Positions 19,016 through 29,451 of a DNA stretch of 64,000 bases are shown here, piece after piece. The stretch covers positions 38,565 to 102,564 of the forward strand of contig PLYH01000001.1 of the NCBI GenBank assembly GCA_003153355.1, in the 5' to 3' direction. Positions within the stretch are counted from its first letter, which is position 1; each line of letters opens with the position of its first letter. This DNA is from Candidatus Peregrinibacteria bacterium (GTDB lineage: Bacteria > Patescibacteriota > Gracilibacteria > UBA1369). The notes under the pieces were generated by a model. The model did no database searches. It was not told the origin of the DNA and saw nothing but the letters and a program-made list of their open reading frames with translations. Both the position numbers and the translations under genes were made by a program.

Positions 19016-19999
19016 ATGAAAAAACGCATTCTTTCAGGAGTACAGCCGAGCGGAAATCCTCATTTGGGAAACTATTTAGGCGCGATGAAAAACCACATCG
19101 CGATGCAGAACGAATACGAATGTTTTATTTTCATCGCTGATCTTCACGCTCTTACAACGGTAAGAGATGCAAAAAAACTTCATGAGTTTTCGCTTGAACT
19201 CGCGATGGATTATCTGGCGCTGGGTCTGGATCCAAAAAAAACCGTGTTCTTCCGCCAAAGCGACGTAGCCGACCACAGTGAACTCGCCTGGATTTTAAAC
19301 TGCATTACGCCCATGGGTTTGCTCGAACGGGCGCACGCATATAAAGACGCCACGGCAAAGGGCACCAAAGACCAGACCGCAGGACTTTTCACGTATCCGG
19401 TTCTGATGGCAGCAGACATTCTCATGTACCAGCCCGATCTTGTTCCGGTAGGCAAAGACCAGAAACAGCACATCGAAATTGCGCGCGACATCGCCATCAA
19501 ATTCAACGAAACGTTCGGCCAGACTTTTAAACTTCCCGAGCCTTACATTCCTGAAGAAGTAGCAAGCATCATCGGTACGGACGGCGAACATAAAATGAGC
19601 AAAAGCTACGGTAACGTCATTGAATTTTTCGCGGACGAAGCAATTCTCAAAAAGCAGGTGATGGGCATGAAAACGGACTCGACGCCCATGGAAGAACCCA
19701 AAGACCCCGAAAGTTCAGCGATTTATAACCTCTACTGTTTTTTTGCTACAGACAAAGAACAGCAGGAGTTCCACCATAAATTCAAAAAAGGAGGCATGGG
19801 ATACGGCGACGCAAAAAAAATTCTTCTTGAAAAACTTTTGGACTATTTCGGGGAAGCCCGCAAAAAAAGATTTGAACTCCAAAAAGATTTAAGCTATGTT
19901 AGACAGGTATTGAAAAAAGGAGCCGAACGCGCGCAGGAAGAAGCGACCAAGATGATGGCTAAAGTAAGAGCAAAAACCGGGTTATCCTTGAAAAATTAG
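19016..19999 (+). CDS. trpS: Tryptophanyl-tRNA synthetase
   Basis: KKRILSGVQPSGNPHLGNYLGA, YPVLMAADILMYQPDLVPVGKDQKQHIE, KMSKSYGN. Confidence 0.96.
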   Translation: MKKRILSGVQPSGNPHLGNYLGAMKNHIAMQNEYECFIFIADLHALTTVRDAKKLHEFSLELAMDYLALGLDPKKTVFFRQSDVADHSELAWILNCITPMGLLERAHAYKDATAKGTKDQTAGLFTYPVLMAADILMYQPDLVPVGKDQKQHIEIARDIAIKFNETFGQTFKLPEPYIPEEVASIIGTDGEHKMSKSYGNVIEFFADEAILKKQVMGMKTDSTPMEEPKDPESSAIYNLYCFFATDKEQQEFHHKFKKGGMGYGDAKKILLEKLLDYFGEARKKRFELQKDLSYVRQVLKKGAERAQEEATKMMAKVRAKTGLSLKN

Positions 20000-20039
20000 C
20001 AAACAGTTCATTTAATATTCTGGAGTTAACTCCAAAACT

Positions 20040-21677
20040 ATGAAGGAGACTAAATACATCTTCGTAACTGGCGGAGTATGTTCGTCATTAGGTAAAGGCA
20101 TCGCAACTGCCTCGATAGGTGCTCTCCTCAAAGCTTCCGGATTTAAGGTCTTCACGCAAAAATTAGACCCTTATTTGAATGTTGATCCGGGAACCATGAA
20201 TCCGTTCCAGCACGGCGAAGTCTACGTACTCAGCGACGGTGCGGAAACGGATCTGGATCTGGGACATTATGAAAGATTCGTAGGGGAAAACCTTACCGAG
20301 GTTTCTTCAGTTACAACGGGAAAAATCTATTCGCATGTGATTTCCGAAGAACGAAAAGGAAGCTATTTGGGAGGAACGATTCAGATTATTCCCCACATCA
20401 CGAACGCCATCAAAAAACGCATTAAAGACGCCGGGAAACAAAGCGGAGCGGATATCGTATTGATTGAAATCGGCGGAACCACCGGAGACATTGAAGGACT
20501 CCCCTATCTTGAGTCCATCCGCCAATTAAGACACGAACTGGGCCACGAAAATACGCTGTTCATTCACCTGACGCTGCTTCCATATCTCGCGGCATCCAAA
20601 GAACTGAAAACCAAACCGACGCAGGCTTCAGTCCGCGAACTGCGCGCAACAGGTATTCAGCCGGATTTCATTCTTGCGAGAGCGGATTATCCGATCCACA
20701 AGGATCTTCTCAAAAAAATAGCTCTGTTCTGCGACGTTGATGAAGATTGCGTCATTCCCGCTCCGACAGTTCCTTCCATTTATGAAGTGCCGCTCAGATT
20801 CCAGGAGCATCATCTTGCGGAACTTATCGGCAAAAAACTCCATCTTGGAAAAATCAAACCGCAATTAAAAGACTGGATTGAACTCAACAATAAAATTAAA
20901 GCAAAACGCGAACAGCTCACGATTGCCCTGGTCGGGAAATATACGGGCCTGGACGATTCCTATTTAAGCGTCATCGAATCGCTCAAAATCGCCTGCTACC
21001 ATCAAAAAAAAGATCTGAATCTTTTGTGGATCGATTCTGAAAAACTTGAAAAAAAGGATCAGGAAAGCTGGGCAAAACTGAAGAGCGCGCAGGGAATCAT
21101 TGTTCCTGGAGGATTCGGAATCCGCGGAACCGAAGGCATGATCATGACTGCAAAATATTGCCGCGAGAATAAAATTCCTTATTTAGGTTTATGTCTGGGA
21201 ATGCAGATCCAGACGATTGAATTCGCCCGCCACGTTTTACAGGATGAAAGATTCACTTCCGAAGAGTTCGACGAACACAACAAACTCAGTGCGGATTTTT
21301 ACGTGATCCATTTTATGCCGGGTCAGTACAAGGAGCGCGATAAAGGCGGTACGCTGCGTTTGGGAACATATCCGTGCAAACTGACCAAAGGAACCAAAAC
21401 CTCTGCGTTATACGGCAAAGAAACGATTCAGGAACGTCACCGTCACCGTTATGAATATAACAACGATTTCCGCAAAAAATTTGAAAAGGAAGGATTGATG
21501 ACCGCCGGAGTTTTCACCGAGGGAAATCTGGTGGAAATAGTGGAACTGAAAGGACATCCTTTCATGGTCGGATGCCAGTTCCATCCTGAATTTTTATCCA
21601 GACCTAACCATCCTCATCCGCTGTTTAAAGGATTGATTGAAGCCAGTTCCAAAAGGAAACCGGGCAAGCGCGTGTAG
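20040..21677 (+). CDS. pyrG: CTP synthase
   Basis: KYIFVTGGVCSSLGKGIATASIG, LDPYLNVDPGTMNPFQHGEVYVL, GLCLGMQ glutaminase motif. Confidence 0.97.
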   Translation: MKETKYIFVTGGVCSSLGKGIATASIGALLKASGFKVFTQKLDPYLNVDPGTMNPFQHGEVYVLSDGAETDLDLGHYERFVGENLTEVSSVTTGKIYSHVISEERKGSYLGGTIQIIPHITNAIKKRIKDAGKQSGADIVLIEIGGTTGDIEGLPYLESIRQLRHELGHENTLFIHLTLLPYLAASKELKTKPTQASVRELRATGIQPDFILARADYPIHKDLLKKIALFCDVDEDCVIPAPTVPSIYEVPLRFQEHHLAELIGKKLHLGKIKPQLKDWIELNNKIKAKREQLTIALVGKYTGLDDSYLSVIESLKIACYHQKKDLNLLWIDSEKLEKKDQESWAKLKSAQGIIVPGGFGIRGTEGMIMTAKYCRENKIPYLGLCLGMQIQTIEFARHVLQDERFTSEEFDEHNKLSADFYVIHFMPGQYKERDKGGTLRLGTYPCKLTKGTKTSALYGKETIQERHRHRYEYNNDFRKKFEKEGLMTAGVFTEGNLVEIVELKGHPFMVGCQFHPEFLSRPNHPHPLFKGLIEASSKRKPGKRV

Positions 21678-21767
21678 CCAAAAACATGATTTTCTGGTAA
21701 AATAAAAAAGAATAAACAGAGGGCGAAGGAATCGGGCTTTGCCGGTTCCGGAGCATAAACAAAAATC

Positions 21768-23162
21768 ATGCCAAAATACAGCTACAACGTTATCAATGAG
21801 GAAAATAAAGCGCTTTCCGGAACCATCAGTGCCCCGGACGAACAAAGCGCCCGCGCCGAGCTCAACCAGCTGGGTTTTTCTGTCATCGGCATTATCGAAA
21901 TATCCGAAAATGAAACTTCCGGGGCTCAGGAAGGGCCAGTATTGCCGACATTTGAATTTTCCGCGATCGATAAAAGTCAGAAACACGTCGTGGGGACCAT
22001 TCAGGCCGAAGACCGCTACAGCGCGTATAAACGCCTGATTTCAGAATACGCCTTTGAAGTGGAATATCTTGTTGATCAAAGCCTGCCTGAACCTCAAAAG
22101 AGCGAAGAAAAAACCAAAGGTGTATTTGAACTTCAAAATCAGCTGGATGAGGAATCGCAGTTGGTACAGAAAAAAATCAGCGGAGCAAATCAGGATTTAA
22201 AAGAGTTTGAACAGAAACAGGACGTTCTTAAACTGCAGGTCGATTTTGTGCTCAAGAAAGTAAAAGAGATGCTGGATCTGTACGAAAATGACATGAAACC
22301 GGAAACCAAAACAAAAATCCGCGTCTATGTGGATAAAATTCTCAGAATCAAAAGCAGTACCAATCTGGATTACATCCGTAAAAGTTGCGAGGAGCTTCTG
22401 ACGTATCTGCAAAAAGAAGAGCTCTTTTTACATGAAGAAACACGGTTAAAGGAGCGGACCCAAATGGTGATGGAGGCAAAAAGCATGATGATGCAGCTGC
22501 ACAGCACCAAAAGCAAATCCAGCATGAGCCTGCATGAAACCCTCAGCCGGTGGCGCGAAGAACATATTCTTAAAAAAGACCAGCCGAGCGCCCTGGAAAA
22601 ATTTACTGACTTTTTGATCGCATTAGTCATTGGTTTCGTTCCTGAAAACGATGAAATCAAAGAAATTCAGCGCAACATAGCAATCGTTGATCAACAAATC
22701 CGCCAGTACTGGCTGTTGTATTTCCAGGCTTCGACTCCCGAATATAAAAACGAAGCGAAGACAAGTCTCAAAAAGCTCAGGCAGGAAAAAAAGAAATTCA
22801 AGCTGCAGCTTAAGGAAGCAAGAAAAAAACTCCAGGAAGAATACAAAAAAAGCACCGAAATTACCCAGTGGGAGGCGTTCTCGAACGAGCTGCTTGGTTT
22901 TACCGGATGGCTTTTGGCTTTCTATATCATTTACTATTTCGCTTCAATTTACCTGAATACCAAACAGTTCGGAGCTTTAAGTCTGCCCCAGCCTTTTTCC
23001 GTTTATAAAACGAACTTCCTCAAGTATTTCATGACCACCCTGTTCCTGTTCCATTCGGCTTTAAGCATCAAGATCAATTTCTTCCGCAGAAACGAAGCGG
23101 CCACCCTGGTCATAACGCCCGTCTTCCTCCTCTCGGCCATGCTGATCATTTTGAATTTCTAG
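21768..23162 (+). CDS. Membrane protein with two tandem PilC/GspF N-terminal-like segments and a coiled-coil
   Basis: MPKYSYNVINEENKALSGTISAPDEQSARAELNQLGFSVIGI resembles the PilC N-terminus; a second copy is FEFSAIDKSQKHVVGTIQAEDRYSAYKRLISEYAFEV. Long coiled-coil and C-terminal TM segments follow. Confidence 0.7.
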   Translation: MPKYSYNVINEENKALSGTISAPDEQSARAELNQLGFSVIGIIEISENETSGAQEGPVLPTFEFSAIDKSQKHVVGTIQAEDRYSAYKRLISEYAFEVEYLVDQSLPEPQKSEEKTKGVFELQNQLDEESQLVQKKISGANQDLKEFEQKQDVLKLQVDFVLKKVKEMLDLYENDMKPETKTKIRVYVDKILRIKSSTNLDYIRKSCEELLTYLQKEELFLHEETRLKERTQMVMEAKSMMMQLHSTKSKSSMSLHETLSRWREEHILKKDQPSALEKFTDFLIALVIGFVPENDEIKEIQRNIAIVDQQIRQYWLLYFQASTPEYKNEAKTSLKKLRQEKKKFKLQLKEARKKLQEEYKKSTEITQWEAFSNELLGFTGWLLAFYIIYYFASIYLNTKQFGALSLPQPFSVYKTNFLKYFMTTLFLFHSALSIKINFFRRNEAATLVITPVFLLSAMLIILNF

Positions 23163-23193
23163 TAGCACGGCGCTTTTTAAAGAATCCTAAGTC

Positions 23194-23222
23194 TTGTTTA
23201 CCGGGTCCAAGTTGGGTACAAT
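23194..23222 (+). promoter_or_regulatory. Promoter TTGTTT-N17-TACAAT upstream of lgt
   Basis: Near-consensus hexamers with 17-bp spacing. Confidence 0.5.
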
Positions 23223-23245
23223 CCTTTCGAATTTGCAGATAAAGT

Positions 23246-24028
23246 ATGTACCCGATTCTTGTTCAACTCGGTCCGCTCACCATTTATTCGCTCTGGGTGT
23301 GCGCTGCCATTGGATTTTTAGTGGCATTCCTGATTATTTATAAACTGCTGCAGAAAGACCGTGCCAGTTTAAATTTTTTGGCTGATCACAGTCTGGCGAT
23401 TTTATTCGGGGCGATTTTTATGGCAAGAATCGTTTTTGTTGCTGAAAATTATAAAATTTATTTCGACATGCTGGATTTTCAGCACATTCTCGGAATATTT
23501 TTTATCTGGGATAAAGGTCTGTCCTTTTGGGGAGGGATGCTGGGATTGGGACTCACTCTCGGCTTTTTTTGCATGAAACAAAAAGAGAGCCTGTGGAAAT
23601 GGCTCGACGTCATGACCATCGGAACGATGGCCGGATTGGTTTTCGGCAACCTCGGAGCATTCCTTGACGGCAGCGCCTACGGCAACGAAACAGATCTTCC
23701 CTGGGGCATCATCGTTGAAAATTCGCGTTTTTCCGTTCCGATTCATCCGACCCAGATTTACGGCATGATCTATACGCTGGCCATCACCATCGTACTGTGG
23801 AATTTATGGAACACGTCCTTGGGCAAAAAGGAGGGAAACATCACCCTCATTGGCGTTTTGGCTTATGGAGGCTTCCGTTTTTTGGAAGAATTCCTGCGCG
23901 GCGATGAAAGCAATTACTTATTCGGACTGCGGGAAGCGCAAATTTACTGTATCATCGCGTTGATTGTTGCAGGGACACTGATGTATCTTCGTTCCAAAAA
24001 ACCTGAGCCGAAATCAAAAACTCAATAA
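23246..24028 (+). CDS. lgt: Prolipoprotein diacylglyceryl transferase
   Basis: PILVQLGPLTIYSLWVCAAIGF, GNLGAFLDGSAYG, HPTQIYGMIY, FRFLEEFLRGDES. Confidence 0.92.
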   Translation: MYPILVQLGPLTIYSLWVCAAIGFLVAFLIIYKLLQKDRASLNFLADHSLAILFGAIFMARIVFVAENYKIYFDMLDFQHILGIFFIWDKGLSFWGGMLGLGLTLGFFCMKQKESLWKWLDVMTIGTMAGLVFGNLGAFLDGSAYGNETDLPWGIIVENSRFSVPIHPTQIYGMIYTLAITIVLWNLWNTSLGKKEGNITLIGVLAYGGFRFLEEFLRGDESNYLFGLREAQIYCIIALIVAGTLMYLRSKKPEPKSKTQ

Positions 24029-24055
24029 TTCATTATCCATTAAAATTTTGCAAAC

Positions 24056-24472
24056 ATGCCACTCTTCCTGAACATCTTAGAATATTTTTTTGATCCGCTT
24101 CCGCCGGGACAATTTAAATTCGTCGTTGTCTTTATTGTGATTGCCGCAATCGGATTTGTCGTTTCAAGCGCTCTGATGTTTTATTTGAAACAACAAAAAA
24201 ACGACAAGATTTTCAAAAAACTTTTCCGCAATCTTCCGGGGAAATTGCTGACGATTGCTGTGATGGAGGGCGTTTACGTTATTGCACGCTATGAACGCAT
24301 GCCTTACGTTTCAATGCGCTTTCTGAACTACATAGTTCTTGCCTACGGCCTCTATGTTGTCATTCATTACGCCCAGCTTTACCTCAAGGTTTATCCCGCA
24401 GACAAAAAGCACCGGGAACACCAGCTGAAAAAGAATAAATATCTTCCGCGTAAAAACAACAAAAAACGCTAA
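24056..24472 (+). CDS. Hypothetical multi-TM membrane protein
   Basis: Hydrophobic helices and basic C-terminus. Confidence 0.7.
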   Translation: MPLFLNILEYFFDPLPPGQFKFVVVFIVIAAIGFVVSSALMFYLKQQKNDKIFKKLFRNLPGKLLTIAVMEGVYVIARYERMPYVSMRFLNYIVLAYGLYVVIHYAQLYLKVYPADKKHREHQLKKNKYLPRKNNKKR

Positions 24473-25791
24473 GACTGAGGAAGGAAAAAGAGCGATTTCA
24501 GTTTATCTGCGCTTAAGGAAAATATCGCACCGTTCTGCAAAAAATAACGGGCGTTTTCCTCTGCGTTCAAAAGCGGATAAACATTTGTAAAAGTGCTGTC
24601 GGCAAGCAAAATCTGTCCTTCCCGTTCAAACAGAAAATGCCCGTCGTCAAAAAGAAATCCCAAGAGCGAAAAATCAGTCGGGAGCGTAACAACAAGAGTT
24701 TTCTTTTGAAGAAGAGGTTTATAGAGAAAAACATTTCCGCTCTCATCGCTGAAAAGAACCGATCCCGCATTATTTTGATAAATGTCATCTTTTAATTGAG
24801 GAGTGAGCAAAGTAGAAATTCCGTTGTCGCCGCTGGCATACAAAGCTCGTTTATTATCAAGAGTCTTTAGAAGAAAAAGACCACCGACCCCCGATTGAAA
24901 AGGAACAAAACGAATAAATGCCACGGTATGAGAACGGTCAATCAAACGGACATTCTTTCCTTGTGTATCGCTGCCGTAAACCATGCCTCCGGAAAGATAC
25001 AACAATGTATTGTCGTGTACGTCGAACTGATCAGCGTTTTTGATAAGCAGGAAACTTGATAAATTTTTGACAGTAAGCGTCGGAAGCAAATCGATCGGCA
25101 TGGTATAAAGATTGCCGCCGTTCAGAAAGAAAACGGTGTTTTGTGAAGGAAGGAACGTCAGCAGGGTTGAGGCTTTGGGCAAGCTGAAATCAACGAAGCG
25201 CGGGCCGTTAAATTCAATCCATTCATAACTGTTATCCGCAAACGTGACCAGAAACTGCTGACTGCTGTAGATTTGAATATCCTGAATGTCCTGACGCGCC
25301 AATTTCAGTTCTTCCTCCTTCATCGTCCCCTGGTTCATTAATGAAACCAGTGTCAGATAATTCTGGCCCGGGCTTAAAACAATAAAAAAATCTTTGCCGA
25401 AAAAATAGCGGCTTTGCTGAGGGAAATGAACAAGTTGCTGAACAAGGTTGTCCGTATGTTCAGGTACCAAAACCACGTCATCGACTTTGGTCACAAAATC
25501 CGTCTGAACCTGAAGTTTCCGGCTCCAGGGCAGATAGCCTAGTTTGCTGATGGAAAGATTATAAAATCCCGGTAAAAGATCTTTCACCTGAAGCGGCAGA
25601 CTGTTGCCGATAAGTTTATCGTCAAGATAAGTACGAACTTCAGGATACGTATTGGCGACGTCAATGATACTTGTTTTTTCAATATGCTGATGCTGTAAAT
25701 CGACGTTATAACCGTACGCTAAAAAAAGCGCATAGGCTGAGACGGCACAAAATGCCAAAACACCTAAAGTTTTAAAAATAAAACGGCTCAT
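24469..25791 (-). CDS. PEGA-domain membrane-anchored protein
   Basis: N-terminal TM, then VRTYLDDKLIGNSLPLQVKDLLPGFYNLSISKLGYLPWSRKLQV, a PEGA-like domain. Propeller-like remainder. Confidence 0.75.
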   Translation of the reverse strand: MSRFIFKTLGVLAFCAVSAYALFLAYGYNVDLQHQHIEKTSIIDVANTYPEVRTYLDDKLIGNSLPLQVKDLLPGFYNLSISKLGYLPWSRKLQVQTDFVTKVDDVVLVPEHTDNLVQQLVHFPQQSRYFFGKDFFIVLSPGQNYLTLVSLMNQGTMKEEELKLARQDIQDIQIYSSQQFLVTFADNSYEWIEFNGPRFVDFSLPKASTLLTFLPSQNTVFFLNGGNLYTMPIDLLPTLTVKNLSSFLLIKNADQFDVHDNTLLYLSGGMVYGSDTQGKNVRLIDRSHTVAFIRFVPFQSGVGGLFLLKTLDNKRALYASGDNGISTLLTPQLKDDIYQNNAGSVLFSDESGNVFLYKPLLQKKTLVVTLPTDFSLLGFLFDDGHFLFEREGQILLADSTFTNVYPLLNAEENARYFLQNGAIFSLSADKLKSLFFLPQS

Positions 25792-25800
25792 AAGCTAACA

Positions 25801-25880
25801 GCTCAAGGCTAAGGCCGGATACAAATTTGAGCAAAATTTGCTCAAGCTTAAGGGCGCGATGCCGATTTGAGCAAAATCGG
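25801..25880. repeat. Two-copy imperfect ~40-bp tandem repeat with hairpins
   Basis: GCTCAAGGCTAAGGCCGGATACAAATTTGAGCAAAAT then GCTCAAGCTTAAGGGCGCGATGCCGATTTGAGCAAAAT, each ending in the identical 13-mer ATTTGAGCAAAAT. Confidence 0.75.
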
Positions 25881-25883
25881 CCA

Positions 25884-26390
25884 TTATTCTAGTTTGAGGA
25901 TTTCATATTCAACCGCGCCGGCTGGAATGTGAACCTTTATTTTATCACCGGCTTTTCTATCCAAAAGTGCGCTCCCAACCGGTGATTCGTTGGAAATTTT
26001 ATGGGCAAGCGGATCAGCTTCCGTTGAGCCTACAATGGTATATTCTTCATTCTGGGCGCTCCGTTTGCTGAGATTTCTTACAATGACTTTTGTGCCAAGC
26101 TGCACTGAAGCCATCTGATGTTTTTCATTGATGATTTTGGCAAACTTCACCTTTTCCTCGAGGTCCATGATACGTCCTTCTACGAAAGCTTGTTCATTTT
26201 TTGCTTCTTCATATTCGGAATTTTCGGAAAGATCGCCGTAGGAAATGGCTTCTTTAATACGTTCAGCGACCTCTTTACGCTTCACGTTTCTAAGACCGTC
26301 AAGTTCTTCGGTGAGTTTTTTTAAACCCTCCTTGGTGACAAGAATGCTTTTTTCATCAGCCGGGGGGGTCATTGTTTTCGTATCTGCCAT
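25884..26390 (-). CDS. greA: Transcription elongation factor GreA
   Basis: ILVTKEGLKKLTEELDGLRNVKRKEVAERIKEAISYGDLSENSEYEEAKNEQAFVEGRI. Confidence 0.96.
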   Translation of the reverse strand: MADTKTMTPPADEKSILVTKEGLKKLTEELDGLRNVKRKEVAERIKEAISYGDLSENSEYEEAKNEQAFVEGRIMDLEEKVKFAKIINEKHQMASVQLGTKVIVRNLSKRSAQNEEYTIVGSTEADPLAHKISNESPVGSALLDRKAGDKIKVHIPAGAVEYEILKLE

Positions 26391-26444
26391 ATTTTTATGA
26401 TGAAAGGAAATAAATAATCAACAAGGTAAATCGCCGTGTTAAAA

Positions 26445-27578
26445 CTAAGGCCTGATCTTAACGCTTGTCGGATGCTCTTTCAGTTTTTGAAGAACCTTGG
26501 CTTCAATCTGACGGATACGTTCGCGGGTCACGCGGAATTCATGGCCGACCTCTTCAAGAGTATGGCCTACGCCGTCCTTGAGACCGAAACGCATTTCAAT
26601 GATTTTACGTTCTCGTGGTGAAAGATACTGAAGCATCTCATGAATATTCTCTTTAATAAGCTGACGGTTTGTCGCTTCGGAAGGTGAAAGCGCATCATCA
26701 TCTTCAATAAAGTCGCCGAGCTTGCTGTCTTCTTCTGTACCTACCGGAGCTTCGAGCGAAACGATGTCCTGGGAAATTTTCAAAATGTGTCGGACTTTCT
26801 TCACGTCCATATCCATTTCAGCGGCAAGTTCTTCAACCAGCGGTTCACGGCCCAATTCCTGAACGAGACGGCGCTGTGCATGAGTGAGTTTGTTGATGGT
26901 TTCCACCATATGGACCGGAATGCGGATCGTGCGAGCCTGATCGGCGATCGCACGGGTGATGGCCTGACGGATCCACCAGGTTGCGTAGGTTGAAAATTTA
27001 AAACCGCGTTCCGGATCGAATTTTTCCACGGCACGGAACAGACCGATATTTCCTTCCTGAATCAGATCCAAAAAAGAAAGACCGCGACCGATATATTTTT
27101 TGGCGATACTGACGACCAAACGCAGGTTGGCTTCAGCCAAACGCTGCTTTGCAGTCTGATCGCCTTTCTTGATGCGTTTCGCAAGGTCAATCTCTTCCTT
27201 AGCTGTAAGAAGCTGGACTTTACCGATTTCGCAAAGATACAAACGGATCGAATCGTTGGCAATTTCACGGAGTTCAACGGTTTTGACAGCAGCCTTTTTA
27301 ACTTTTTCTTCAACAACTTCTTCCTCTTCCTTATTTTCCGGTTTGAAGGACATCGCATCCTTGGCATCAATCACTTCAATGCCCAGATCCAAAAAAAGAC
27401 CGTAGATCTCATCAAGTAACATCAGGTCATCTTCAATCGCCGGTATAGCTTTCATGAGCTCCTGTTGAGTCACAAAACTGTGTTCACGTCCCTTTTTTAC
27501 AAGATCCCGGACTTCCGGGGGAAACTGATTGAGCTTGTCATCAGTAGGGGTAACGATGAATTTCTTGGTTCGGGCCAT
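26445..27578 (-). CDS. rpoD: RNA polymerase primary sigma factor (RpoD/SigA)
   Basis: [74 protein letters not shown]. Start trimmed to MARTKKF. Confidence 0.97.
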   Translation of the reverse strand: MARTKKFIVTPTDDKLNQFPPEVRDLVKKGREHSFVTQQELMKAIPAIEDDLMLLDEIYGLFLDLGIEVIDAKDAMSFKPENKEEEEVVEEKVKKAAVKTVELREIANDSIRLYLCEIGKVQLLTAKEEIDLAKRIKKGDQTAKQRLAEANLRLVVSIAKKYIGRGLSFLDLIQEGNIGLFRAVEKFDPERGFKFSTYATWWIRQAITRAIADQARTIRIPVHMVETINKLTHAQRRLVQELGREPLVEELAAEMDMDVKKVRHILKISQDIVSLEAPVGTEEDSKLGDFIEDDDALSPSEATNRQLIKENIHEMLQYLSPRERKIIEMRFGLKDGVGHTLEEVGHEFRVTRERIRQIEAKVLQKLKEHPTSVKIRP

Positions 27579-27594
27579 AGAGTATTGGAGGGGG

Positions 27595-29373
27595 TTAACG
27601 TAAAACCTTGCTGTTAAGATCATGAAGCTCCTGGAGGAGCTTTATATAGTCATCTTTTCTTCCCTCTTTTTCAGCTATTTCAATCTTTTGCTGGAGCTCG
27701 TTTCTTTTGCTACGATCAGACATTTTAACGATTTTGTCAATCAAGACTTTCATCTCATGTTCAGCAGCTTCTTCCCCGACCTCTCCATAAATTTCATGAA
27801 TGTAAAGGGAAAGGAGCGAAGCTTTTTCCGCTTGTTCATGAGGTAAAGAAGCCAAGAAATCTTTAACCTCTTGAACACCTTGGCCATTATACTGATCGCT
27901 AAAAACCTTGTAAATAGGTTTTAAATCGTCAGAAAAATACTGATCAGTCAATCTGTCCCTGAAAAGTTGGGCGATCCGTGGAAATTCCAGAAGAAAACCC
28001 ATCAGCAGGCTGTCGGCGGAAAACTTCTGGGACTTGGGCTGAATCGGCGCGTCCAAGCCGCTGTAACGGCGGGCCGGATGACTCAAAGGCAATTTGAAAT
28101 TTTTCAATTCATCGTAGATCTGTTTCTCATGAATATGGAGATCATGGGCAAAACGCCGGATATATTCATCTTTTTGAATCGTACTTTTAAGAGAAGAAAG
28201 AAAAGGAAAAAACTCCTGAAGAATTTTCCGTTTGTTCATAATGTCATCCGTACCGTAGGTCTGAATGAGCTTATTGTAAAAATAATCGCCGTAAGTTAAA
28301 GCGTCGGCAATGACCTGCGGAAGTTCTGCGGCGTGTTCTTTGGCAAACTCCGCAATGTCCTTTCCCTGTGGAAGAGTGATGACTTTGACCGAAAAATCGA
28401 ACTCCTGGGTCAGATCAAAAGCTCTTTTGGCGGCTTCCTGCCCGGCATTGTCCATATCGAACGCCAGGTAAATCGTATTCACAAACGGCTGAACGTGACG
28501 GAGCTGCTGCAGCGCCAAAGCAGTTCCGGAAGTTGCCACGACATTGGTCAGGCCTGCCTGAAAAGCTGTCGTCATATCCATGTACCCTTCAACTAAAATG
28601 ACTGATTTTTGTTCTTTAATGGCTGGTTTTGAATGGGAAAAACCGTACAAAACATTACTCTTATGATAAATGGCTGTTTCCGGAGAATTGAGATATTTAG
28701 GTTCCTGATCCTTCTTCAATGCGCGGCCGCCGAAACCGACAACGCGGCCCATGTGGTCGCTGATTGGAAACATCAATCGTCCGCGGAAACGGTCATAAAT
28801 TTTATCAACGGTGGTTTCCTGCGTTAACGCGAGTCCGGAAGAAACGAGCATCTTTTTGCTGAATCCCTCTTTAAGCAGCATCGTATGCGTGGTCTCGTAA
28901 GAGTCGGGAGCAAATCCGATCTTAAAGTTTTGAATCGTTTCATCATTCAATCCCCTGTTATGAAGGTAATCCAAAACTTTTTTACCGTCAGGGGTTTCCA
29001 AAAGTTGCTTTTGATAAAAACGCGCGACCAGCTCGTGAACCTGTAAAAGCTGTTCTTTTTCATCTTTGGGAACGCTCCGCTGCGCTTCGTATTGCTTTAA
29101 TTCAACGCCGGTCCGCTCTGCCAGAAGTTTTAACGCGTCGACAAAATCCACGCCTTCAATTTCCTGGATAAACGCAAAAATATCGCCTCCTTTATGGCAG
29201 CCGAAACAGTAGGCAATGCCGCGTTCGGGTGACACCACAAAACTCGGAGATTTTTCCGCATGGAAAGGGCAAAGCCCCTTCAAACTCCTGCCTGCTTTCT
29301 TGAGCTGGACATACTGGCGGACCACATCCTCAATCGAAAGTTTTGCCTTGATTTCCTGAACCGCGTCGACCAT
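27595..29373 (-). CDS. dnaG: DNA primase
   Basis: [30 protein letters not shown] zinc motif, ILVEGYMD toprim. Start trimmed to [11 protein letters not shown]. Confidence 0.97.
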   Translation of the reverse strand: MVDAVQEIKAKLSIEDVVRQYVQLKKAGRSLKGLCPFHAEKSPSFVVSPERGIAYCFGCHKGGDIFAFIQEIEGVDFVDALKLLAERTGVELKQYEAQRSVPKDEKEQLLQVHELVARFYQKQLLETPDGKKVLDYLHNRGLNDETIQNFKIGFAPDSYETTHTMLLKEGFSKKMLVSSGLALTQETTVDKIYDRFRGRLMFPISDHMGRVVGFGGRALKKDQEPKYLNSPETAIYHKSNVLYGFSHSKPAIKEQKSVILVEGYMDMTTAFQAGLTNVVATSGTALALQQLRHVQPFVNTIYLAFDMDNAGQEAAKRAFDLTQEFDFSVKVITLPQGKDIAEFAKEHAAELPQVIADALTYGDYFYNKLIQTYGTDDIMNKRKILQEFFPFLSSLKSTIQKDEYIRRFAHDLHIHEKQIYDELKNFKLPLSHPARRYSGLDAPIQPKSQKFSADSLLMGFLLEFPRIAQLFRDRLTDQYFSDDLKPIYKVFSDQYNGQGVQEVKDFLASLPHEQAEKASLLSLYIHEIYGEVGEEAAEHEMKVLIDKIVKMSDRSKRNELQQKIEIAEKEGRKDDYIKLLQELHDLNSKVLR

Positions 29374-29451
29374 AAAACATATACTATGGGGCAACCAGTT
29401 ATACCCCGAAAAACAGAGCAAAAGCAAGCGAGGAACCACATTTGCGAAAGC

